Assembly: GCA_025738555.1 (NCBI GenBank)
Contig: JAOVFP010000022.1
Coordinates: 682,001 to 746,000, forward strand
Length of the DNA: 64,000 nt
Source of the DNA: Cyathus striatus
Taxonomy: Eukaryota; Basidiomycota; Agaricomycetes; Agaricales; Nidulariaceae
Direction: 5' to 3'
The notes below the pieces were generated by a model. It did not search any database. It saw nothing but the letters and a program-made list of their open reading frames with translations, and had not been told where the DNA came from. Positions 23,301 through 33,518 of the stretch are shown piece after piece. The stretch's first letter is position 1. The number at the start of each line of letters is the position of its first letter. A program made the translations under genes and the position numbers.

Positions 23301-24170
23301 CAGCTAAAACACTGATAATATGTGCCTGCATATCTTGTTGGCATTCATCCAGTGCATCAAGAACAATTACTATTGTAATATTTTGTAAATCATTTTTTAT
23401 ATTCATAATTGGATTCAATATCAGCTTCTCCAACTGAATTGCAAAGGATGAGTGCAGAATTGAAAGGTCAGTTCCAACTTCTTCCAATATCTTTTGTTTC
23501 AATGGTGGTAGTTGTTTTCCAAGTTGATATGTCAGAGTTTTGACAACATTTGTAGACTCAGTCCTATCTTTGTGATCCCTAGAGAAGAAAAATGAGGCTC
23601 CATTCTCCTGGTATTTATGAGCCACACTATGTGCCACGGTAGATTTTCCAGTTCCTGCAAGTCCAGAAAGCCAGTAAATAGATGCTTTGTCAGTTGAAGT
23701 AATCCAGTTATCAATTTCATTCAACAGATCCACTCGAGTACCAGTGGTACATCCAGTGGCTTTTTCCCGTTCAGTTGAGTTATAAGCAGCACCAAAGGTT
23801 GGGGACAATGTCTCTGCTAGCAAATCCTTTTGTTCCTTGGACACATTCTGATAAATATTCATCGCATTGTTAACTATTGCATGATTCATGTTAACACCAG
23901 TAGCTCCTGTGAATACTTGAGGCCCTGTACTGTTTTTAAATGTATTTTTCTCCTGTTATATGTAAGAAAGAAATCTAGTAATAAAATAACTTAAGTTGAA
24001 CTTACAATTGTTATAGATGTTGTTTGTGGTACACGAGACAACACAGGGCTTGTTACTTCAGTGTCCGGTTGAAGGGAACGATCCTCCGCTTGTACATCAA
24101 AAGATGGAGCATGGTTCCCTTCGGCATCTAGCGAGTAAGAGTTGCCGATATTCTCGAGTGATTGAGACAT
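20375..24170 (-). CDS. NACHT-WD40 NLR-like protein (three exons, ~1230 aa)
   Basis: This is probably a STAND-class regulator of the fungal NLR type, related to HET-E/HNWD heterokaryon-incompatibility proteins. Exons are 24006-24170, 22303-23952 and 20375-22252, joined by in-frame GT-AG introns of 53 and 50 nt. The start is ATG at 24170 with a favourable ACAATG context. A short ~55-residue N-terminal segment is followed by FTGATGVNMNHA, the usual lead-in of basidiomycete NACHT proteins. The Walker A motif GLAGTGKST is at about 152-160 and the Walker B region IVLDALDECQ at about 250-259, with FFVTSRPEASLEY after it. The helical linker ends in SALLFAP, also typical. Ten WD40 repeats of exactly 42 residues (about 681-1100) follow, each VAISQDGTTIVSGS...VRVWN. 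A C-terminal ~125 residues resemble decayed repeats. No known N-terminal effector domain (HET, Goodbye, patatin) is seen. Confidence 0.9.
20860..22030. repeat. 126-bp tandem coding repeats within the WD40 domain
   Basis: Ten 126-bp units encode the 42-residue WD40 repeats. The nucleotide sequences are almost identical apart from a few codons, so recent expansion or homogenisation is likely. Codons that differ lie mainly at repeat positions 4, 5, 7, 23 and 40. Confidence 0.85.
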
Positions 24171-26330
24171 TGTCGTTCGTTTGTGCGTGTTGTGTTGCTT
24201 GCGTATGAATGGAGGGGGAAGGTGTCTTACTGTATAACGACCCGTATATATGTCGATTGTTGATGCATGCTGTGCATGCATGTCAATCCAAAATTAGAGA
24301 CATCAACGACACGCTGTTCAACTTTAGCTTCGTTGTGGTCAGCTGGTGGTTTTCACATTGAAACGTACCGAAAAGATATATGGTACTCGTAACTCCGAAT
24401 GCCCATAGCTGTCTTTCTACAAACTACGTAGTAGGTTTCAATGTTGCCGAAACCTTGGACTGGAGACTCAACCTGCTTCTGATACTACATCGTTTTTATG
24501 ATCCAGTTAGACCTCTGCAGCAGCTCTACTAAATTCGACGGAATATCGAATTTCGGCACTTCCCGGATCCCTAGTGTGTTGACCACGACCTTGCCATGAC
24601 CCCCCCTGTTATCCTCCCTACCCTCCTGTCTTCCCACCACAGGAGTGCTACAACAGCTACTTTATCCACGATCTGACGCACCTTGTATCGACCTATGTCT
24701 GCTGACCTACAATTCCAATATCCGTCGAACGAACGAATCTCTTCGCGTCGATTTGGAGGGAGTACGAGTACTTGCGCCCACTGGGGCTTAGGCGTGCCAT
24801 TCCAAGACGCATACCGTTACGCAAGAAAGAGGCTGTAGGCGTATGTCTTCGTTATGTGTATACTTGCCTTTTTACCGGTTTCCGTTCCTGTCCCAGCTCC
24901 CTTCCGCCCTTGACTATCCCCACCTTACGTCCTTCCCTCATAACCTCCTTCGTGTCCTCCCTCCCTCCTCTGTTTACTCCTTTCCCTTCACTGTTTTCCT
25001 TCCTCCCCTCCCTCTCCTTTCATCCTCTTGTCTCTTCGCCCTCTTTCGCCCTTCTCTTTTTCTTTATCCCCTCCACCTACCTCTGTCTTCTCTTCTTTAC
25101 TACTACTAACTCAAGCTAATCTTGTGTATCCACATTAACTTGACAAGAACCGCTCGCACACGCATTCATATCCAGCCCAAATAGGAGAGGCCCAGCACCA
25201 TACATCCATCCTGCGCGTAATACGATATGGCGTGCGTTGTGGTGTCGCATGCTTCCCTGGTGAAGTCGGTTGGGGGATGCCTGCAGAAGATGCGCTGGGA
25301 TACTGGGCGATTTTGGGTTGGCAAGGTATGCAAGGAAACCCCTTACTTATCTTCCACAATCCTGCCTCTTCGAGCCCCTCCCTTCTTCCGCTTTTCTTCC
25401 TCTTCTCTCTTCTTTCAGACTGTACTAACGCTATCTCCAACAACGACTGTAGATGGTGATCATTCAGTCGCGCACGCACATCAGCTCCGAGCAACTCTTT
25501 GCCTACAATTTTCGTCATTGTCTTCTCTCTACTCTCTATTCTCCCATTCATCTCCTACATCCATGACCGCTGCGGACAAGAATGACCACGCTACCCCACA
25601 CTCCTACATTGTCCTACCGATCCCACCTAGGCCCAATGTTTCGTACACCTATACCTCCCGGCAGCCCCGGCCTCAGAATCCCCTAATAGGAGATCGGAAC
25701 TACGTCGGTTTGAATCTGAGAGCTTAGTGCTTAACCTGGAGTGCGAGTGTTCGAAGATATCTGGTGATTGGATCGATCCAAAGGGCCTTTAAGGGCGACA
25801 GTTGGAGAGCTAGTGGAGTTGATGCCACGAACGACGGGTGCAGGACGTGAGCGTGCGTTTGGGACAGCTGGAGTGAAGGGCATGGTGCCGGCGAGGGATG
25901 ATGATGAAGACTACGTGCCTGAACACTTCCAACACGATTTGCAAGGGCTTTACTCTTATATCAAAAGGTCAACTCGAGATGCACTACGGTGTCATGTCGA
26001 GGAATTCACGCGAAAAGTTATTATAGCGTTCATCTAAAACTTGCTGGGTCGGGGAAAAGAGCCGGAAATGCGAAGGTGATTGATGAATCCTTGTCTATAC
26101 TCCCCTAGGCCAAGCAACAGCTATCCTATCCCCTACTTCTACCCTACACCTTCCTCCCAAATTTCATCGATAACCATCCAGTGCGCAGCCTCCAAACATA
26201 GCCTAGATGTAACTCATACCTTCCAGTGCGAAGCCCAAAATCGCGCACTTCGCTCTCACTTTAGGCCACGGACTTAAAATCAAGCCTTTCAACGATCCCT
26301 TAGTTACTTTTGCGAAGGAGACACTTGGAG
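24171..26330. other. No convincing gene; pyrimidine-rich tract and short frames
   Basis: The region upstream of the NLR gene is more GC-rich than the preceding 24 kb. Positions 24880-25110 form a C/T-rich stretch that keeps several frames open (Leu/Pro/Ser-rich). Plus-strand frames at 25227-25727 and 25768-26037 contain short plausible segments such as DDDEDYVPEHFQHDLQ but lack recognised domains or clear splice partners. They may be remnants of a gene. Confidence 0.4.
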
Positions 26331-27155
26331 AGGGTGTTAGAGCCGGTGACCCGGAAAGTATCTTGTCGATTTGATCCTAAATATTTTGATGACATGAGCG
26401 AAGCAGTTTTCCCCTTCTTACCTTCCTAGCTGAAGTCAATTGAAATCAAAATATCAACTTCAAAAGCTATCTATGTATAGGTGTGATTCGGTTCCCGGAA
26501 ATTAGAGTGGTTTCTAATAAAGCGTAAATGATAAGATAAATATAGCTCCCCCTCCTAGCAGTATTACTCCTTACTACTTTCTCTTATAATCCAATTGGAA
26601 ATTGTCTCATCGATCCAGTCGATAGTAGTCTACTGACCATTCCGCTGGCAGATTGGGTCGAAGCCGTCGGCTGTTGATCTGTCTTTGCAAGCAACTATCT
26701 AAATCTTTCTAAGTAACCGATGATTATTATCATAAGATTTTGAAAGACCGCGTCCCTGTAGGCTTGAATTTGCAGCGTTCAGTCAAAGTGAATCATTATA
26801 TATCTGAAAAGATTATGCAATAACTCATATATCTTAATGTTTAACTTCAGAATTCATGTTCCCAGTATTTACTAAGGATTTCCGACGGACGTTCTCCTGC
26901 AGATTAGCTTCTAAGTAACCACCGGTGGCAATCAAGTCACTCATAGTCATCACCACTCCGGAGACAGTGCCGACCATGATATGCTACAATTCCAAGATAA
27001 ACATGTCTTGTCTTGGTACTCGAAACGACATCGGGACCCCCCCGGTCAGCAGTCAGCCCGATGTTTTACTATAAAGAGAGCGGTGCTGTCTCTTCGTTTC
27101 TTCAAGAAACCAACAAGAAACTCCCCTTGATATCTCTTGTAATTCTTTCATTATC
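26331..27155. other. Intergenic, no feature recognised
   Basis: The sequence is AT-rich with no frame worth calling. A TATAAA-like box (ACTATAAAGAG) near 27070 precedes the reductase relic that begins at 27156 and may be its old promoter. Confidence 0.4.
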
Positions 27156-27470
27156 ATGTCTGGAAAACTCGCACTTGTACGCATCCCTTGTTGTCAATGA
27201 ACTCTGACAGCCAGCCTAATTATCCTCTCTAGGTTACTGGAGCCAGTGGCTTTATAGCCAGACCCAGCTCCTGAAAAAGGGCTATCGTGTTAGAGGGTAC
27301 TGAGCTATCTTTCCGCAGTTGCTTGTCATCGAATACCTATCCATTACCTGGCAGAACTGCTCGCGGTGCAAAGGCCGAGTCTCTTAGCAAGGCAATCAAT
27401 GTTCCTGGTCTGGAATTTGCACAGGTCGATGATCTCGCCAAAAGCGATATCTCGGAAGCTCTTAAAGGTT
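27156..27470 (+). pseudogene. 5' remnant of an NAD(P)-binding reductase (dihydroflavonol-reductase-like SDR)
   Basis: Exon 1 encodes MSGKLAL. A 56-nt intron (27177-27232) follows, then VTGASGFIA, the Rossmann dinucleotide-binding start of extended SDRs such as Gre2-like aldehyde reductases. A deletion or frameshift follows (the next blocks QLLKKGYRVRG and TARGAKAE are in other frames, the second after a further intron), then NVPGLEFAQVDDLAKSDISEALKG. The homology stops at about 27470, and within 45 bp a copy of the downstream NACHT gene 3' end begins. The gene is truncated and frame-shifted, hence non-functional. Confidence 0.7.
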
Positions 27471-27511
27471 AGGAAGCGTCATATTGTACCATTTTAAAGG
27501 CTAGTTTAGTG

Positions 27512-29150
27512 GTCGAAAATGTGCTACCCAATGAAAGAAACCACAGACACCCTATGGACCTGACTAAGAATCGAGAAAAGGCCAATGATGATACTATTTT
27601 ATGGCTTCCGGTTATCCTCCACTATTTACTTCGAAGTAGTAATTCAAGCACTGTGGGGGGATTCCTGCAGACTGAAGTTCAGGAACTAGACATCTGCTTG
27701 TCTGAATTGGCCAAAGTAATAATACTACTCGAAGACAGATACGGTTACGATTGGCTAGTCACTGGCGTGTCACACCACTCATTCTGTAGCGATTCAGCGG
27801 ATCTAATGCTCCTACAAGATACGATAAAACCATATCTCTCATTAACCATTCACAAATGTTTAATTATATTTTTAAGATTGACAGAAACAAGGCACCTAAC
27901 CATCTTTCGCTAAAAGCTGGAAGTGCGCAGGATGGGAGAACACCACCTAGTCTTGATACGAATGCATGTCAATACAGGTCATGGTTTCATTTCTTTAAAC
28001 AGTGTAAAAAATGTGCCCGATACGTTTACAGAATGAAGTATAGTATCAAAAGCCTCTGGGAGCGCACTACTTGTACGGGTATGGTGTTAGACTGCGAGCT
28101 CGCAGATACCTTTGCATAGGCTCTAGTAACTGTTGGTTTGGAGGTCTTGCGGGACAGGGATCAAAAGGGGTGATTGAACTACCATTGCCTACACGTGTAA
28201 CGTCAGTAGTGGACACTGCGAGAAACGGTGGCACATACATACTTAGGGCCTACGTAACCCCACATCCAGACAACCAAGCTGACGAGCAAGCATCTGGCAA
28301 CGGCAACAAGCGTTGGGCATGTAGTGTAGCTGACTCTACCAGCACTGCAGAAGGTCAACCTGATGAGCGTCATCAAGCTAGATCCTGCATTTGCATAACT
28401 TCTTGATACATCCGCACCGTGGAACAGCGAGAGACAGTAGACCGTGATGGATATCATTGAGAGGTCTGATGCGCCAGCGATGTGACTGCTGATACGGCAG
28501 TGGATGGTGTAAGACTTGACGCAAAGAAAGGATCGGGTTGGCGCGGATGGCTGATATCGAACGGAGGTCAGCAACAAATGCAACGAAAAGAGGCAACACG
28601 GACTTTACTGATAGTGCCCGACCAGTTCTGTTCCTCTCCCCTCCTGAGTACGCAGAGCCCTCTGCCTCCTGAGGAACAAATTCCGTATGCACTTTATCCA
28701 GCTCGTATTAGCGCACCTTCACAAGCTCGGTGCGCATATCTCTCTCTTCACTACAGAGAAAGATCAATGAGCAACGTGAAATGAAGGCGAGGCAAGCAAG
28801 ATACGTACATTAAGTAAACCTGAACGTGCCAATGACATTACAACGCCTGTTATTATCCGCGGACAATACTACGTTGGCATAGGTGAGGTGTGTGGTGTGT
28901 GGGAGGCTCTGCCTCCATAAGGCATGGATTTCCGTGGAAGTGAGACTCTATCGGAGAAAGCACAACGGATTGGGCTGGAGAGCGGATTTGTGATCAGGAA
29001 TATCTTACCGTGTTGGGTATGTACCATGTTACAGAACGATGAGCCAGGTCAGCGACGGTAACAATTGGACGTTGTTCGGCTTAGTTTGGCCAGCCCGAAG
29101 CTCGCGCCAAGTATTGGCACAATATGAACAAACATGCATCATTGTGCACC
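27512..29150 (+). pseudogene. Decayed segmental duplicate of the second NACHT gene 3' end and flank
   Basis: From GTCGAAAATGTGCTAC onward the sequence matches 35634 onward (GTCAAAAATGTGCTAC). It covers the last ~115 codons of the NACHT gene (RNHRHPMDLTKN against RNHRHLMDLAKD) and its 3' flank to about 38470. Relative to that copy it lacks a 475-bp insertion (35996-36470), an ~80-bp piece and an ~520-bp piece (about 36790-37310). The coding part carries frameshifts near its end. No start or NACHT domain is present. Confidence 0.8.
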
Positions 29151-29235
29151 CACTGAAGTAGACCGAAGCTCGGCTCAGCCCCTCAGAAGCTAAAAGTAAA
29201 ATTCGACACCCATCAGACTCCACTCGACCTACGAC

Positions 29236-31224
29236 GGAGCGTCTGACGTCTACGGTGTCCGGGAACCGCATGCAGTTGTTTTTTAATTCGTATCCACTGT
29301 CAACCGTCCACGCGCCATGTGTCAATGCTTGACGCTCAGCGCTCACTTTACGTAAGCGAACTGATTATGAACATATGGATACCTGCTTCAAATGTAAGTA
29401 CTTTGGCTTGTATTTAGTTGGTGTTTGGATTAAATACAGGACAAGTATGTTTAGAAAGTAGTATCGTTAAGATATCCTATACACATGTAGATGTTATGTT
29501 AGTGAATCTATATCTATGCGTGATAAGGAGGTGGATATGCCATCTCTTTTTTATATAAGTTATTCTAATCTACTGATCTACTGAGAAATAATAAAGAACT
29601 GCCTAATTTGCAACACATTGACAGACTAAGAGAGATGAGTTCTTAATTAAGCAAGAGGCAGTGAAAGTACGCGCAGGGATTTGGGATATGTTGGGGTTGC
29701 ATTGGAGTGCAAACTCGGAACCTGTTGGATGGTAAGCGAGCTATATTTGTCCTGTTGTATTAATAGTCCTGCTGTATCTATAGGTTATCAATGAGAAGAA
29801 TATTCATGCATTATTAGAATAGGCTGGAGTTGGAGCCACTGAATACATTCTTCGCAACATAGGGATCTTTTCGATACACTATAAAATGTGTATATAATTT
29901 ACAAAAAATAAATATGATGACGTTTATAGACATTGATTCGACATGAAGTAGCAAAACGATGCTATACAGTGCACTCTTGCCATCAATCTTCCACCATGAT
30001 GCCCACTGCCATTGTGCTCAATCTCAACGGTTACCCTCTTTTCATTTCTGGTGACTGGATTTAAAATGTTGCTCTTATACAGGCAGTGTACCATTTTAAT
30101 TGAACAATAATAGCTTACTCGAGATACTTACCCCCAAACTTCACGCACACGATTATGGGAGCAGTGTATCACTTAAATCGGATCTATATCTTCAATGCGT
30201 GGTTATTGATCTCTAGAATGAGGTTTAGGGGGTTATAAATGCTTGAATAAGTGGTCAATATCGATTGCTTGGTTCAATAGTCAAGCTGAGGCACATGCCA
30301 TGGGTTCTGTATCGACCAATTATCAGTCCATGTGAACTAGATTACTTATACTCCCTTGGAACGAGTGTACTAATATCCCTGGTTCATTGACATACAGAAA
30401 AACACTTGCATTCAGTCAGCTGGTTTCCAAGAAATGTCTTAATGACACAGTTGTAGATATGATGTTTAATTTACACGATGTCAACAAAGCAAAGTTAGAG
30501 AACTTTGACTCTCACAATGACCCACTAACTTCGGTGCCTTGAAGATCACATACACCATATAGACTCATATTCCCTGCCTGCTAAGAACACGAGCACTGAC
30601 TGATGTTCATGATTGATTTTGATGCATGTCAGATTTCATATGATGTGTACCATATCATAATACATACCTATAATTTAACCAACTCTTGCAATAGGGGATT
30701 CAGCATTGCATACTGTTGGGCTAAGTGAGCAATGGCATTCATCGTAGCGCTCATATTGAAGTTCTATATTTCTTTCATTCCCTAAGTTCATCTTTTTATT
30801 TACTATACGCCGTAGTAGCACTTACAGACAATATATATAGACTGTTAGATACATTATTACACCACAGTCATTGTATTGTTATACTACAATGAGGTGAGAC
30901 TCATACTTACTATTTCATCCTATTGCAATTCATACTTATTTATCAGCATAGATATAGATTCACTAATGTAACATCTACATGTGTATAAGGTATCTTAACG
31001 ATACTACTTTCTAAACATACTTGTCCTGTATTTAATCCAAACGCCAGCTAAATACAAGCCAAAGTACTTACATTTGAAGCAGGTATCCGTACGTTCATGA
31101 TCAGTTCGCTTACGTAAAGTGAGCGCTGAGCGTCAAGCATTGACACATGGCGCGTGGACGGTTGACAGTGGATACGAATTAAAAAACAACTGCATGCGGT
31201 TCCCGGACACCGTAGACGTCTAAC
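29236..31224. mobile_element. ~2 kb foldback-like element with ~285-bp inverted arms
   Basis: The left arm 29236-29526 starts GACGTCTACGGTGTCCGGGA and matches the reverse complement of 30943-31224 over its full length at about 95 percent by eye. The ~1.4 kb between the arms is AT-rich with no open frame of note, so it is a non-autonomous element. No clear target duplication was found: the flanks are GCGTCT on the left and TAACCC on the right. The right end lies 95 bp before the ATG of the gene at 31319. Confidence 0.8.
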
Positions 31225-31318
31225 CCTCAAATTCACTTTCAAATTTTCACCCACGTGCGTTCACTCAATAACCACCCGAGTCACTTGACTCTCATTTACC
31301 TAAAAAGCCATTTCCAAC

Positions 31319-31729
31319 ATGACCGAAACCATCCAGCGTCAAAGCACACCACCTCTCCGCAGTTCACGTTGCAATGGGGAACCAGCCATTCCCTACTACG
31401 TATTCGGATACGCCCCAACAGACGAAGAATTATTACAGTTTGCGAAGAAATATGATATATTGCAGGGCCGCGACGAATATCATCAAAAAGATGAAGCGCG
31501 ACTGGCCATTTGCCGTGAATTGCCGGATAGAGTGTCTACGCGCCTCGCGAGCGTACTTCGAGATGAAAACGACCCAGAATCGATTGTCATTTGTCATGTC
31601 GTTGGGACGAATGCAAATGCGAAGGAGATGAAGTTAACAAAGAATAAAACACTTATTGCAATGTTTAAGGATGCATTTGATACGGTTGAGGAGCCGAGGT
31701 GGTATAAGGTTGATTTTATCCCTAGATGA
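31319..31729 (+). CDS. Small unknown protein, 136 aa, single exon
   Basis: The start is ATG with context AACATGACC and the frame ends at TGA. The protein begins MTETIQRQSTPPL, then PYYVFGYAPTDEELLQFAKKY, then a charged middle with RLAICRELPDR, and ends EEPRWYKVDFIPR. No signal peptide or membrane segment is seen. I do not recognise the family. Two things support it as a real gene: codon-like conservation of a decayed second copy at 32170, and an intact frame. Its promoter region abuts the inverted arm of the foldback element. Confidence 0.6.
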   Translation: MTETIQRQSTPPLRSSRCNGEPAIPYYVFGYAPTDEELLQFAKKYDILQGRDEYHQKDEARLAICRELPDRVSTRLASVLRDENDPESIVICHVVGTNANAKEMKLTKNKTLIAMFKDAFDTVEEPRWYKVDFIPR

Positions 31730-32169
31730 ACCTCTTAGTGTGTTGGTACGATATCGAGGCCTTTCTACAATATACAAATATACTTCACATTAGTACTTTG
31801 ATCACAATGTATTTTTTGAAGCCTAGCAACATACTTAGATGCTTTCCCTGGCCATTACCTGAAAATATCACTTCTCTTATGTCATGCTTCATCTCTAATC
31901 TTGAGATAACGTGCATTTATTATAACTATTCAAGCTTGAACAAATAAACCTTCCCTACAACTCCGGTCGCAACGGCAAACCTTCATTCCCATTAAATGTA
32001 AATACATGTACTTATTGATACATACGTAAAGTTTGCCTTCGACGACCCTATCAAAACACCACCTACCTCCAACCTCGTTGCAACTTACCCATGAATGAAA
32101 TCCAATTGGTACCCGCGTACTGCTCGATAACCTACCACGCGCATCCAATTAACCAAGCAATTTCTAGCA

Positions 32170-32505
32170 TGACTGATGAAACCATCCAACGTCAAAGCAC
32201 CCCACCTCTCCAAAACGGAGGGATATCTTGCAGGACCTCGCTGAATTTTATCAAAAAGATGAAGCACGACTGGCCATTTGCTGTGAATTACCGGATAGAG
32301 TGTCTTAGTCTATGCGCCTCGTGTGCGTATTTCGAGATGACAACGACCCAAACTCGACCGTCCTTTGTCATATCGCCGGGACGAATGCAAATACGAAGAA
32401 GTTGAAGTTAACTAAGAATAAGACACTTATGGTGATGGTTAAGGAGGGGTTTGATACGGATGAGGAGCCGAGGTGGTACATATAGGGTTGATTATATCCC
32501 TCGAT
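32170..32505 (+). pseudogene. Decayed duplicate of the 136-aa gene
   Basis: It starts MTDETIQRQSTPPL, then has lost about 80 nt relative to the gene at 31319. The remainder (KKMKHDWPFAVN in this frame, matching KDEARLAICREL in the parental frame) is frame-shifted. The 3' part still resembles the parent (ACTAAGAATAAGACACTTAT) to the terminal PRW codons, with extra bases before the stop. The two copies lie 850 bp apart in the same orientation. Confidence 0.75.
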
Positions 32506-33518
32506 GAACTTAGTGCGTTGTTATGGGGAAGCCCCTTCATATCCCAAGTTCATATCATAGATTCTTATTATATTCAGCACAAACAAGTACAAGTCACAGA
32601 ACCAGTCAATTACTGATATGTTACTGGATGCCTTACCGCTGCGTTTACTACTACTTTAGAAATCCAGACAACTTTTCTAAACCTTAAGCAAGTGGTATGA
32701 ATTAAGGAGAGACACTGGGTCCTGGCGACGGGCAATACACAATCACGAAAAAAGGGATTCTCAGACTCCTTTCTCGCAGCTGCTACCAAGCTACTACCCC
32801 GACATTGCACTGCATAGGATCCCGCAGGGATGGCGTCGAAGCGTGGATTCCTCTCTCGTTTCGCGCTACGTTAGCTTTGGGTAGAATAGCGGTCCGTAAT
32901 GTCAGCCGAGGGATATTCTGTGATGTAGCACCTTTATCCTGCCTTATACAACGGGAGACAAGGCTGTCTGTAACGCCTACGACTCCCCAAATGGTTTCGT
33001 CCTAGCCCGCCAAATGAAACGTACAGAAAACGAGTGATTCAGTATATGTCACGAAGTTACAATGCCGTTCGTCCTCCACTCGTAGACGCTGCTTGTTCCT
33101 TACAATGGGTGAAACCACGAGTCAAAGCGCAGCGCGAGAGTATCATTACTTGTTTGTGTTCGATACGGATTCCGCTGACTACTCTGGGTCAAGCAACGTA
33201 GTGCAAGAATCTAAATCAATTTAATTGCTTTCGCACGTTGAAATTTGTGCTAGCAACGTTTGGTACTTTGGAGTTGGTACTTCACGTGAGGCCTTTAAAT
33301 AGCACCATGTTACTATACATAGTATACATCGCATTGATCTTCATCATCCCATGACAGAATCGATAACAGCCACTGAATCATAAGTAACGAATAGAATGGA
33401 TGATGAATAAGCGACAGTAAGAATGAACGTGGTGTGGAGAGATCCAAGTTCTTCCTTCAGTGCGCCAAGATAAGCATTCTCATCCCCAGACACTCATTGT
33501 ATCTATCTATCGTGCACG
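32506..33518. other. Intergenic upstream of the second NACHT gene
   Basis: No gene is recognised. A TTTAAATAG sequence near 33294 is a possible TATA-like element about 225 bp upstream of the NACHT start codon. Short frames at 32610-33005 have no supporting features. Confidence 0.35.

Noticed and set aside
24772..25119. 115-codon Leu/Pro/Ser-rich frame
   Set aside because: It arises from a C/T-rich tract open in more than one frame.
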